A stretch of 64,000 nt of DNA from JAJCYL01 sp040222875 (GTDB lineage Bacteria; Bacteroidota; Bacteroidia; Cytophagales; Cyclobacteriaceae): the NCBI GenBank assembly GCA_040222875.1, contig JAVKCG010000004.1, positions 372,001 through 436,000 on the forward strand, in the 5' to 3' direction. Below, one piece after another: positions 25,768-34,022 of the stretch. Within the stretch, counting starts at the first letter, position 1; the number at the start of each line of letters is the position of its first letter. A program made the position numbers and the translations under genes. A model generated the notes under the pieces. That model made no database searches, was not told where the DNA came from, and worked only from the letters and a program-made list of their open reading frames with translations.

Positions 25768-26915
25768 TTGAGTTTTAGATCCTTTACTAATCTCTTATCC
25801 TTACTTGTTTTCCAGATATACTGATCTATGAAATAATGGTGCATTGCCAGACCAAATAGAATACCAAGAAGGAGCTTGTCTGTATTGATGTTACCGAAAA
25901 GATTGACATCACTGGTCATTACAAAGGGAACACATCCCGGGTGTACTTCGAAGGTGCATCCAAGCAACCTGAATAAAACCCCCATGAAGACGGCACACCC
26001 TATATAGGTCGGTAACGACTTTGCAATATAGGTTGACAGGCCGTATTTCTTAGCGGCATCTGGCTCACTTTTATAGCGGTTTTGATGATGAAACCAAACA
26101 ATGGCATGGTACTGGAAATCATGAAATATTGTAACGAAAGCACCAAACCCTAACAAACCAGCTTGAAGGGCGTAATCCGAATAACATACAAAAACATGCA
26201 AAGGAACCACGGCAAGAAGAAATAGTGATTTTGGCACATTCACCGCCACTCCTTGAGTGTATAATTGAACTTGTCTTAATAAATACACCAATGCAAAGCC
26301 AGATACAATGGTCATGACAATCGCTGAAACAATCGGTTCTATCTGCTGAAGTGAAATATTAAGAACTGGGTTGAAAATGCTTTCGGCCAAAGCCCTGGAT
26401 TCCCGCTCTTTCAAAATAAACACCACAAAAGGCAACATTAACCCACTGTAGAGTAAACCTGCATCTATATAATAATCAAGTGACGAGTTCTCTTTTCCCT
26501 TCTTTTTATAAAGTGAAAGAAACCCGTAATGCTGACGAACCACATGCCAGTAAGCCCAAACACTAAAAAATCCCACAAGTAAAGTCCAGGGAATTTCATA
26601 GCCCGCAAAGCCAGCCGAATACAACAAGAAACAGATCAATAAAATAAAGGGGCCAACAACAAACCAACCCAGGCTACCCAGCAATAGCTTCTTCCTATTT
26701 TGAAATTCAACTTTATCAAAGTAGGTACGGGTGTATGTGCCGAAAAAATGAGGGCTATCAATGAATGCCACCCAAAAAAACCAAATGGCAACCATGTCCC
26801 ATCCCAATCCAGCATAAAAAAACACCAACAAATACGCACTGAGTGCTGAAAGAATGAACCATGTCAAGTCCGTTCTTTTATTAATAATCCAGTTATATGA
26901 TAATGTGCCAGTCAT
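25764..26915 (-). CDS. Polytopic membrane protein of unknown function, histidine-rich
   Basis: I do not recognise a named family with confidence. The 383-residue protein has about nine to ten hydrophobic segments. Histidines and aromatics cluster at loop positions: DSPHFFGTYTRTYFDKVEF (about 53-71), WHVVRQHYGFLSLYKKKGK (about 124), FHDFQYHAIVWFHHQNRYK (about 265-283) and the C-terminal MHHYFIDQYIWKTSKDKRL. The repeated H-x-x-x-H and HH pairs inside or beside helices resemble metal sites of membrane oxygenases or desaturases, but the spacing does not match a known set. Convergent with and overlapping thrC by 4 bases. Confidence 0.8.
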   Translation of the reverse strand: MTGTLSYNWIINKRTDLTWFILSALSAYLLVFFYAGLGWDMVAIWFFWVAFIDSPHFFGTYTRTYFDKVEFQNRKKLLLGSLGWFVVGPFILLICFLLYSAGFAGYEIPWTLLVGFFSVWAYWHVVRQHYGFLSLYKKKGKENSSLDYYIDAGLLYSGLMLPFVVFILKERESRALAESIFNPVLNISLQQIEPIVSAIVMTIVSGFALVYLLRQVQLYTQGVAVNVPKSLFLLAVVPLHVFVCYSDYALQAGLLGFGAFVTIFHDFQYHAIVWFHHQNRYKSEPDAAKKYGLSTYIAKSLPTYIGCAVFMGVLFRLLGCTFEVHPGCVPFVMTSDVNLFGNINTDKLLLGILFGLAMHHYFIDQYIWKTSKDKRLVKDLKLN

Positions 26916-27053
26916 TTTAAAGTGTGCAAAATTAGACTTCCGTACTACTATTACTAATATTCATTCGGATAACCACCTAAAAATTGGGTCAAGAATTATA
27001 AAATTAGACCATTGAGTAATGGTAGCATCGCTATTTGCTAAACAAAACTCAAA

Positions 27054-28736
27054 ATGAAAATCATCTTCACAGTACTTCTTATTTCGGTGGCATTCTCTAG
27101 TGCTGCTCAAAACAGCGATGCAATCCAAAGTGTGGTTAATCAAGCAACAGCATTGGTAGGACAAGGAGATAATGCAGGTGCCATTGCACTGCTTGACTCC
27201 ATGAATAAAATCACACCGAACAATTTCCAGATATTAAATAGTCTGGGCCAGGCCTATGCCAGAAACCAACAACAGACCGAAGCAATTATGGCTTATGAAA
27301 AAGCTTTAAAGATTGATCCTTCCGTTGGACGAACTCACTTTTTCCTTGGAATAAGCAAGGCTCAAGCTGATGATCTTGACGGAGCTTTTGAAAGTATGCT
27401 TGAAGCAAGGTCTAAAGGTTATAACACAACCAATGTCAATTTTACCCCAGTCAATCAAAAGATGAGCGAGGACGATAGGTACTCCAGATTATTTCCATCA
27501 AAAAAAGAATTAGCAGACCCTTTTGTTGAAGAAACCAAAATTATCCATGAAATCCATGGCGAAACTTTGGGTGATCAATTTGGGTGGATTGCCAGAAACA
27601 TCGGCGATGTTGATAAAGATGGTATCGATGACTTTGTAACATCAGCACCAACAAACGATGAAGGAGCAAATAACGCCGGTAAAATCTATGTCTATTCTGG
27701 GGAAACAGCGAAATTATTATGGTCTGCAGTAGGTACCTATCCAAATGGCAGGTTAGGAATGGGTGTTGAATATGGTGGTGACATCAATAATGACGGAATC
27801 CCTGACGTCGTGGCTGCTGCCCCATTCGCCAATACTGCATATGCATACTCAGGGGACAGTGGTAACATATTGCACACATTTGAAGGTGATTCAACAGGGG
27901 GTTTTGGAATGCATCTATCCGGAGTTGATGATGTAAATGGTGATGGCTTTGGAGATATACTAATTGGTGAACCTTATCAGCGGTTCAATGCCCCAATAAA
28001 TGGCAATAGTATCGATCATGCCGGAAAGGCACACCTTTACTCAGGAAAGGATGGCCGGCTATTAATTACCTGGGAAGGTGAAGAACAGGCGGATGCCTTT
28101 GGCACTGCTGTAGCTGGTAAAAAAGTAGGAAATTCTTCATGGTTGATAGTTGGGGCGCCTAATGCCGGGCCAAACAATGGAGGCCGGGTATATGTATACA
28201 ATAGCATCTCTAATGATCCTAAATATGTTTTCGAGGCAGACTCAACCGCTTCAAGGTTTGGTGGTATGTTCTTATCTGTTGTTGGTGATGTCAATGCAGA
28301 CGGAGAGGCCGATATCTATGCCTCAGATTGGGGAAATAATGCCAATGCTCCCGGTACTGGTAGGGCGTATGTCTATTCTGGAGCTGACGGCAGCAACCTC
28401 TTAACCCTTACCGGTGAAACGGCTGGTGAAGGTTTGGGGATTGGTGTTAGCGACTGTGGTGATGTGAACAATGATGGCTATGATGATGTAGCAGTGGGCT
28501 CATGGCAATATGCCGGCGCAGCTGCCAGTGGTGGCCGGGTAAGTTTATACTCAGGAAAAGATGGTGGGTTAATAAGAACGTGGACCTGTAAAACCATGGC
28601 TGATACGTTTGGCTTCGATACAACAGGCTTAGGGGATGTTGACGGTGATGGTACTATTGACCTACTTATAACGTCAGCATATAGTGCCATAAAAGGCTTT
28701 CAATCAGGGCGGATTTTCGTAATTAGTAGCAAATAG
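27054..28736 (+). CDS. Secreted TPR plus FG-GAP (integrin-alpha-like) repeat protein
   Basis: A 560-residue exported protein: signal peptide (about 1-18, ending SSAAQ), then TPR repeats (about 22-135; NNFQILNSLGQAYARNQQQT, YEKALKIDPSVGRTHFFLG), then six to seven FG-GAP propeller blades (about 160-560). Each blade carries a calcium-loop of type DxDxDGxxD, such as GDVDKDGIDDFV, GDINNDGIPDVV, DDVNGDGFGDIL, GDVNADGEADIY, GDVNNDGYDDV-like and GDVDGDGTIDLL, followed by GKIYVYSG-type strands. No type IX sorting domain is visible at the C terminus. FG-GAP propellers usually bind ligands or polysaccharide at the surface. The TPR-FG-GAP combination is unusual. Confidence 0.85.
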   Translation: MKIIFTVLLISVAFSSAAQNSDAIQSVVNQATALVGQGDNAGAIALLDSMNKITPNNFQILNSLGQAYARNQQQTEAIMAYEKALKIDPSVGRTHFFLGISKAQADDLDGAFESMLEARSKGYNTTNVNFTPVNQKMSEDDRYSRLFPSKKELADPFVEETKIIHEIHGETLGDQFGWIARNIGDVDKDGIDDFVTSAPTNDEGANNAGKIYVYSGETAKLLWSAVGTYPNGRLGMGVEYGGDINNDGIPDVVAAAPFANTAYAYSGDSGNILHTFEGDSTGGFGMHLSGVDDVNGDGFGDILIGEPYQRFNAPINGNSIDHAGKAHLYSGKDGRLLITWEGEEQADAFGTAVAGKKVGNSSWLIVGAPNAGPNNGGRVYVYNSISNDPKYVFEADSTASRFGGMFLSVVGDVNADGEADIYASDWGNNANAPGTGRAYVYSGADGSNLLTLTGETAGEGLGIGVSDCGDVNNDGYDDVAVGSWQYAGAAASGGRVSLYSGKDGGLIRTWTCKTMADTFGFDTTGLGDVDGDGTIDLLITSAYSAIKGFQSGRIFVISSK

Positions 28737-28814
28737 CCGCTACCTAATTTTATTAAACAGTGAATTATTTAGTAAAAATTACGATCTTCAAGGTTCATCA
28801 TTTAAGAACAACAG

Positions 28815-29387
28815 ATGAACCCCTTTGTAAGCCTTGGTCTTAAAGCTTTTGTAGTTTGGTCGGTAATCTGCAATATCTGGTACCTCAGTTTAAAAGGTCA
28901 AATTGATGTTACTGATCCAACGTCTTTTAAGGCATGGGAATTAGTGGCTAACCTTTTTAAAGGCGAGGAACCCGAAGCCAGTGAAGTGGTGAGTGCAGAT
29001 GACAAAAAGAAAAAAAGAAGAGCACTACCATTTCTTATCACAGAAAATAAAATCACATTCCAAAAAAATTCAGATCAATACACAGATTCAGTTTTTGTGA
29101 ATAGCCTTTTTAAGGAGTGGAAATTGAAAGCTGAGAACCGCAAAATTGAATTGACTGTTGTTGGTCACACCTGCGATCTAGGCACCAACAAACACAACGA
29201 TGCCCTTGGCATGAAAAGAGCCGAAAAGTTTAAAGCTGATCTTGAAAAAATGGGCTTCAATGTAGAAGTAGTGAAAATTTCGTCGCAGGGCGAAAACTCG
29301 CCACTAGTCGATAACGACTCGGAAGAAAACCGCTCAAAAAACCGGAGGGTTGAAGTGAAAATTAAGTCAATCATGGCACCATCTTGA
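28815..29387 (+). CDS. Short OmpA-like peptidoglycan-binding protein with N-terminal membrane anchor
   Basis: A 190-residue protein. One hydrophobic segment near the N terminus (about 4-26, SLGLKAFVVWSVICNIWYLSL) would anchor it in the inner membrane. A charged linker with DDKKKKRRALPF follows. The C-terminal half (about 75-185) is OmpA-like: KITFQKNSDQYTDS, VVGHTCDLGTNKHNDALGMKRAEKF and SKNRRVEVKI. The usual HTDxxG reads HTCDLG, and the Arg of KRAEKF and the NRRVE end are kept, so peptidoglycan binding remains plausible. It follows the FG-GAP gene by 78 bases on the same strand. Confidence 0.85.
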   Translation: MNPFVSLGLKAFVVWSVICNIWYLSLKGQIDVTDPTSFKAWELVANLFKGEEPEASEVVSADDKKKKRRALPFLITENKITFQKNSDQYTDSVFVNSLFKEWKLKAENRKIELTVVGHTCDLGTNKHNDALGMKRAEKFKADLEKMGFNVEVVKISSQGENSPLVDNDSEENRSKNRRVEVKIKSIMAPS

Positions 29388-29510
29388 TTTAATTGTAGAA
29401 GGCCACCATTTTCGTTTTGCATTCCTAAAAGTTCACTTAAATTTGCGACCGCTTTGCGGGAATGCCGCAACTTGAGATTTGATTTTATTGAAATTTGTTA
29501 TTTCAATATT

Positions 29511-29583
<73 letters not shown>

Positions 29584-29584
29584 C

Positions 29585-29614
29585 AAAAGCCACTCCGAAA
29601 TGAGTGGCTTTTTT
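29585..29614 (+). terminator. Intrinsic terminator of tRNA-Thr
   Basis: AAAAGCCACTC (29585-29595) pairs with GAGTGGCTTTT around a short loop (CGAAAT) and runs into six T residues, directly after the tRNA 3' end. Confidence 0.93.
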
Positions 29615-29680
29615 GTTTGTCTGAACTGGGATTTACTGGATAAATGAATTAATAGGTGTCCGATCAAATTCCATTCAGTT

Positions 29681-29858
29681 AAAACCCACCCCCGACCCCT
29701 CCGAGGAGGGGAGTTGGAAGCTGTTATAATTAAAGGTTTAGTTATAATCTTTAAAAGGTTCTTTTCTGTCGTTTTGAAACCTCTTGCTGATGGGTAATTA
29801 AGTAGTCTTTCAAATCGTAGCTCCTGTTCCCCTCCTGGGAGGGGTTTTGGGTGGGGTT
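29681..29858. repeat. GC-rich terminal-inverted-repeat element (MITE-like)
   Basis: The left end (29681-29720, AAACCCACCCCCGACCCCTC then CGAGGAGGGGAG) is matched, in reverse complement, by the right end (29820-29858, AACCCCACCCAAAACCCCTC then CCAGGAGGGGAAC). Each end also contains its own small hairpin, CCCCTC-C-GAGGAGGGG. The about 100-base centre is AT-rich and noncoding. The 29388-29976 stretch, otherwise 589 bases, holds only the tRNA, its terminator and this element. An open frame across it is antisense to the tRNA and spurious. Confidence 0.6.
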
Positions 29859-29976
29859 TATATCTTTTCATCATACTCAAAAGTTTACGCACTCCACTCT
29901 CAAACTGTTTAACGGCGTTAAATATGACATCGGGTTAGCGATGTGTCTAGAGTTCCAACTAACGCTTATTTAATCC

Positions 29977-30489
29977 TTACGGCTTAAAGGCAACGCTATC
30001 CGAAGCGAAACTCTTGCCCAGATATGCCAAAACCCCTGGTGGATAGGCTACCCAATCGGTTTGTTTTATGATTTTGAGATTTTCGTCAAACTCAAGTGTA
30101 ATAATAAAATCTCCATATCCATCCATATTCCAAAGTTCACCCTGCCAGTAGAACGGGGTTAATTTTCCCATGCCAACCGCGTAACAACCTTCAATAATAA
30201 GTTCTTCAAGAATCAATGATTGCGGATAATCGGGATGTTTTTCAAAACCGGGTTGCAGCCAGTTATAAAACTCAACAAACCCCTTGAAGTCATGCTTTTC
30301 CCTCAAGATTATATCTTCAAATTGAAGTTTATCGCTATAATAAGAAAGTAGCTTTTCCCAATCTGATCGGTCTGAATATATAGCGAAGTATTCTTCTGTT
30401 TTTTGCCTTACTGACTGGTCGGCCTTCTTGCATCCAATCAGGCATACGGTAATAACGAAAACTGCTAATGGGCCAACCTTAATTTGCAT
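29977..30489 (-). CDS. Lipoprotein with NTF2/SnoaL-like domain
   Basis: A 170-residue lipoprotein (VFVITVCLIGCKKADQ, lipobox Cys at about 20). The rest resembles an NTF2-like or SnoaL-like cone: an N-terminal helix VRQKTEEYFAIYSDRSDWEKLLSYYSDKLQFEDI, then strands LEELIIEGCYAVGMGKLT and YGDFIITLEFDENLKIIKQTDW, the last two being the usual end of such domains. Function is unknown; many are lyases, hydrolases or simple binding domains. Its start lies 25 bases inside the thioesterase gene, so it is translationally coupled to it. Confidence 0.75.
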   Translation of the reverse strand: MQIKVGPLAVFVITVCLIGCKKADQSVRQKTEEYFAIYSDRSDWEKLLSYYSDKLQFEDIILREKHDFKGFVEFYNWLQPGFEKHPDYPQSLILEELIIEGCYAVGMGKLTPFYWQGELWNMDGYGDFIITLEFDENLKIIKQTDWVAYPPGVLAYLGKSFASDSVAFKP

Positions 30490-31025
30490 CTCTGTCCTTC
30501 TAAGTATTTTAGATCGTCGTCAAACATAAATTGCTTCTCAGAGGCCTTCATTCTATTCTCAAAATCCTGATTAAATGTTCGCCGTTTAATCGCCTGGACA
30601 AACCGCCTTACATCCTCCATTGTTTCCAGTATCAATCCTGGTACTGGGCATGGCTGACCAACATCATCTTTCGCAACCATGGTAAAATAAGATGAATTTG
30701 TATGCTTTGTATGCCCTTCTTTTACATTTTCGGCAATTATCTTTATCCCAATTACAAGTGACGTTCTACCCACATAATTGACCGCCGCATGCAGTGAAAC
30801 CAAATCCCCGACCTCAACTGGTTGAAGAAAATTTACTTTGTCAACTGACACCGTTACACAATAAGTGCCGGCATGTTTACTTGAACAGGCATAAGCAACT
30901 TTATCCATTAATGACAGTAAGATGCCACCATGAATTTTCCCGCCAAAATTGGCGTAAGATGGGATCATTAATTCAGTGATGGTGGTTTTTGAGTAACTGG
31001 CTGGGCGTTCAGGGGTATCGCTCAT
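30465..31025 (-). CDS. Acyl-CoA thioesterase, hotdog fold (YciA/BACH-like)
   Basis: A 186-residue cytoplasmic protein. ITELMIPSYANFGGKIHGGILLSLMDKVAYACSSKHAG is the thioesterase start, with the catalytic-type Asn/Gly and Asp (about 22-46). SVDKVNFLQPVEVGDLVSLHAAVNYVGRTSLVIGIKI supplies the hotdog strands, and SSYFTMVAKDDVGQPCPVPGL ends the domain as in YciA and the C-terminal BACH domain. A charged C-terminal helical tail follows (about 130-186). Known members hydrolyse short to long acyl-CoA. Its 3' end overlaps the lipoprotein gene by 25 bases. Confidence 0.9.
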   Translation of the reverse strand: MSDTPERPASYSKTTITELMIPSYANFGGKIHGGILLSLMDKVAYACSSKHAGTYCVTVSVDKVNFLQPVEVGDLVSLHAAVNYVGRTSLVIGIKIIAENVKEGHTKHTNSSYFTMVAKDDVGQPCPVPGLILETMEDVRRFVQAIKRRTFNQDFENRMKASEKQFMFDDDLKYLEGQRCKLRLAH

Positions 31026-31093
31026 GAAATTTTTATTTCTTTGAAGATAGGTGCTTCAATAATTAGTTCAAAAAGGGCCTGCTCTATTGATTT

Positions 31094-31639
31094 ATGGATG
31101 ATCAACAACTCAATACATTGGTTGCCAGAATTGCTTTTGGTGATAAGAGCGCTTTCCGGGAGTTCTTCGATCATTTTCAGGGGCCGATTTTCAATTTTCT
31201 AGTCTACAAACTTGGAGATCAGGACCTAGCGGAAGACATGCTTCAGGAAACCTTTTTGAAAGTTTGGAAAAACCGTGAAAACCTTGATCAAACGCAATCA
31301 ATAAAGTCATATCTGTTTACAATGGCCAATAATGCTGTTCTCAACCATTTCAGGCATCAAAAAGTTGTTTATGCGCATCAGGCCCAATATCGATTTGAAG
31401 CAACAGATCGCTCACCAGAGGAAGAAGTTCAGAGCAGCGAGTTTCAAAACTATTTACTAGCTGCCATTGAAAACCTCCCTGAAAAGACCCGGATTACATT
31501 TATGATGAGCCGGTTTGAAAATCTTAATTATAAGGAAATCTCGGAACGAACTGACACAAGCATCAAAACTGTAGAGAGCCACATCGGAAAAGCTCTCAGG
31601 ATTATTCGGGATAAATTAAAAGAATATGAGGAAAGTTGA
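31094..31639 (+). CDS. ECF RNA polymerase sigma factor paired with a FecR anti-sigma protein
   Basis: A 181-residue FecI-like ECF sigma factor. Region 2 spans GPIFNFLVYKLGDQDLAEDMLQETFLKVWKNRENL (about 30-64) and SIKSYLFTMANNAVLNHFRHQK. Region 4 is LPEKTRITFMMSRFENLNYKEIS with the recognition helix SIKTVESHIGKALRIIRDKL (about 130-178). The next gene is a FecR protein, the normal partner, beginning 66 bases downstream. Between them are two 14-base direct repeats (31652-31665 and 31670-31683). Unlike most such pairs in Bacteroidota there is no TonB-dependent receptor behind it. Confidence 0.94.
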   Translation: MDDQQLNTLVARIAFGDKSAFREFFDHFQGPIFNFLVYKLGDQDLAEDMLQETFLKVWKNRENLDQTQSIKSYLFTMANNAVLNHFRHQKVVYAHQAQYRFEATDRSPEEEVQSSEFQNYLLAAIENLPEKTRITFMMSRFENLNYKEISERTDTSIKTVESHIGKALRIIRDKLKEYEES

Positions 31640-31705
31640 GAAAGGGGCTCAGGGTAATAGGAATGTTGCGGGTAATAAGAATGCCCTAAATCTAAATATG
31701 GAGAA

Positions 31706-32644
31706 ATGAGCGATAAGAGAGATGAGAATATAGGGAAGAGGTTCAATCCCATGATCAGCAGCGAAGAGCGTGAATCTTTAGAGCAAGGTGCTATAGAGGA
31801 TTTCAAAGCGTTTGAGAGTATTTGGGACAATAGCTCAAAATTTACCCCACCAACGGGTAAAACTGCTGACGAACGCTGGTCAAAATTAGAGCCGGCACTT
31901 GATGAGGATCCGGTAGTTATTCCAATCAACAGGTCGGGAAGTTTTTTAAAAGCTGCCGGCTTTATTGCAGCAGCAATTAGCTTATTCGCTTTATTATATA
32001 TACTTAAGCCCTCAGAAGTGGTGTTTGATCAAGTCATTGTGGCTCAAATGGGTGAGCGCATTGAATATGTATTACCTGATCGATCAATAGCCGTTTTGAA
32101 TGCCGGTTCTGAAATTTCTTATTCCTCCGAAAATTGGGCTAACGAACGCAGGGTGAAAATGGTGGGTGAGGTTTATTTCGAGGTAGAAAAGTCGTCTGCC
32201 CCATTTATTGCTAAAATTGGAGAAGCATCGGTGGAGGTGCTTGGTACTTCATTTAATGTCAAATCAAGAAATGAGCAAATAGAGGTGGCTTGTAAAACCG
32301 GAAAAGTAGCTGTTAAAAATGAGGTCGGTTCGGTTATGCTAGTGAAGGGGTTTGCCACCAATATCAATAGCGGTTCGTCACCGGTAGAGCCTTTCGAGGT
32401 AGGAATAGAATCGATAGGTGGTTGGGCATCCGGCCAATATCAATTTACCGATACCCCCTTGCACCATGTATTTGAAGAGCTGGAAAGGCAATATCAAATC
32501 GAAATACAAACTCAACTGGATTTGACCACAAAGAATTTTACAGGATCGGTTTCATTAAACAACCTGAAGCAATCGTTAACAGTTATTACACTTTCGGCTG
32601 GCATCCAGTATGAAATTCAAGATAAAGCAGTAACCCTATTTTAA
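31706..32644 (+). CDS. FecR-family anti-sigma factor
   Basis: A 312-residue single-pass protein. The N-terminal cytoplasmic part (about 1-68) would bind the sigma factor; a transmembrane helix follows (about 76-95, KAAGFIAAAISLFALLYIL). The periplasmic FecR domain begins at about 105 (AQMGERIEYVLPDRSIAVLN, AGSEISYSSENWANERRVKM, GEVYFEV). The C-terminal DUF4974-like end (about 245-312) is FTDTPLHHVFEELERQYQIE and LKQSLTVITLSAGIQYEI. It holds the sigma factor of the preceding gene and releases it on a signal. The next genes are a small secreted protein and a glycosyltransferase. Confidence 0.93.
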   Translation: MSDKRDENIGKRFNPMISSEERESLEQGAIEDFKAFESIWDNSSKFTPPTGKTADERWSKLEPALDEDPVVIPINRSGSFLKAAGFIAAAISLFALLYILKPSEVVFDQVIVAQMGERIEYVLPDRSIAVLNAGSEISYSSENWANERRVKMVGEVYFEVEKSSAPFIAKIGEASVEVLGTSFNVKSRNEQIEVACKTGKVAVKNEVGSVMLVKGFATNINSGSSPVEPFEVGIESIGGWASGQYQFTDTPLHHVFEELERQYQIEIQTQLDLTTKNFTGSVSLNNLKQSLTVITLSAGIQYEIQDKAVTLF

Positions 32645-32717
32645 ATTACTGGATTAGGGTCTCTACCTTAGAGAGTTTTGGTATGCTTATTGTCTGAAAG
32701 AGTCGTTTATATTCACG

Positions 32718-33239
32718 ATGAAAATTTCACTGTTTGTTCTACTTAATATTATTGCGCTAAATATCAGTGCGCAAAGCACTGTGTTGAGTGATTTTGAGAC
32801 AACCCAAACCCTCCCTGATTTCTGGACATTTGGTTGCTTTTATGAGTTTACAGAAAATCCGCAAAGAGATGAAACAAACCCAAGTCTGCTGGTTGGCAAG
32901 GTGCATAAAAATGCAAGACCTTCAATGATTTCCGGTTTGGCGGCTGACCTTTCAACGTCTATTGACCTGAATCGCAGTGGGCATTTAAAAATGAAAGTGC
33001 TTGCCTTAACCAAAGCGGGTAAGGTTAGGATTAAATTGGAGTCTCCCTCTAGTTCGGTTCTATACACGGAGCTTTATACCGAAATCGCTAAAACTGGAGA
33101 ATGGCAGGAACTGATATTCCCACTGGATAAAGCTGACAAGAAATATAACCGCATAGTTATCAGTTTCAATGTGGGCGAGTTATCAGACGATGTTTATTAC
33201 TTTGATGATTTAATTTGGGTACCCACAAGCAAGCAATAG
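32718..33239 (+). CDS. Secreted protein with carbohydrate-binding-like jelly-roll fold, unknown function
   Basis: A 173-residue exported protein with signal peptide (MKISLFVLLNIIALNISAQS). The mature part has the pattern of a galactose-binding-like or CBM jelly-roll: VLSDFETTQTLPDFWTFG at the start, NRSGHLKMKVLALTKAGKVRIKLES in the middle, GEWQELIFPLDKADKKYNRIVI near the end, and a closing VYYFDDLIWV. Such domains often occur in polysaccharide-active enzymes, but no catalytic domain is attached. It follows the FecR gene by 73 bases and may be part of the regulon of that sigma factor; that is inference. Confidence 0.75.
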   Translation: MKISLFVLLNIIALNISAQSTVLSDFETTQTLPDFWTFGCFYEFTENPQRDETNPSLLVGKVHKNARPSMISGLAADLSTSIDLNRSGHLKMKVLALTKAGKVRIKLESPSSSVLYTELYTEIAKTGEWQELIFPLDKADKKYNRIVISFNVGELSDDVYYFDDLIWVPTSKQ

Positions 33240-33314
33240 TTTAGGTAGCCAATTTTAGACTTTAGTATTAAAACCATCATTTTTACATCTGGACTTCCTT
33301 AGTAATCAGAAAAC

Positions 33315-34022
33315 TTGACCTACGACCTCGTTTTACCCTGCTATAACCCCTCAAAAAACTGGCATCAAAATATCGTTGAATGGTGGGGCCGCATCCATCA
33401 TATAGATTCTAGTATTCACTTCAAGCTAATTCTTGTCAACGATGGCTCCACGAATATCTCATCTCATCAAATTGAGTTTCTAAAAGAACATATTCCGACA
33501 ATGGATTATGTATGGCATAAACAGAACAAGGGTAAAGGGTTTGCGATTAGGGAAGGTGCTAAAAGTTCGAAAAATGATTACCTGATTTTTACAGATATTG
33601 ACTTTCCGTATACCCTGCAAAGCTTCAAAGATGTAATGCTCTCCCTCAAATCGGGTTCTGACGTTGTGTTAGGGTTTCGGGAAGATGACTATTATGTAAA
33701 GGTTCCGATTATTCGAAAGTTGATCTCAAAAGTGTTTAGGTTCTTTCTTGAAACAGTTCTTAAATGGCCAATTACCGACACCCAATGTGGGTTAAAAGGA
33801 TTTAGTAAGGAGGGCAAGTCACTCCTGCTTACAACCACGATTGATCGATATTTATTCGATGTGGAAGTGATCAAGAAAGCAGTGGAGCAAAAGGATTTAA
33901 AAATTAACCCGGTTACAGTCTCCTTAAGAGATGGAATTGAGTTTTCAAGTTTGAGCCCAAAAATTCTATTAAGGGAGATTGGTAATCTCTTTAAAGTTTT
34001 TGCCCCAACCAAAAATCAATGA
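33315..34022 (+). CDS. Family 2 glycosyltransferase (DPM1-like)
   Basis: A 235-residue glycosyltransferase starting at TTG 33315. The GT-A signatures are YDLVLPCYNPSKNW (start strand), KLILVNDGSTN (nucleotide-binding Asp), NKGKGFAIREGAKSSKNDYL and the DxD-equivalent FTDIDFPYT (about 94-102). TDTQCGLKGFSKEGKSLL and RYLFDVEVIKKA in the C-terminal half match dolichyl- or polyprenyl-phosphate sugar synthases. It has no transmembrane domain. Its end overlaps by 7 bases with the convergent multi-pass membrane gene, which may be a polyprenyl-phosphate-sugar-using GT-C protein. That functional pairing is inference. Confidence 0.88.
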   Translation: MTYDLVLPCYNPSKNWHQNIVEWWGRIHHIDSSIHFKLILVNDGSTNISSHQIEFLKEHIPTMDYVWHKQNKGKGFAIREGAKSSKNDYLIFTDIDFPYTLQSFKDVMLSLKSGSDVVLGFREDDYYVKVPIIRKLISKVFRFFLETVLKWPITDTQCGLKGFSKEGKSLLLTTTIDRYLFDVEVIKKAVEQKDLKINPVTVSLRDGIEFSSLSPKILLREIGNLFKVFAPTKNQ

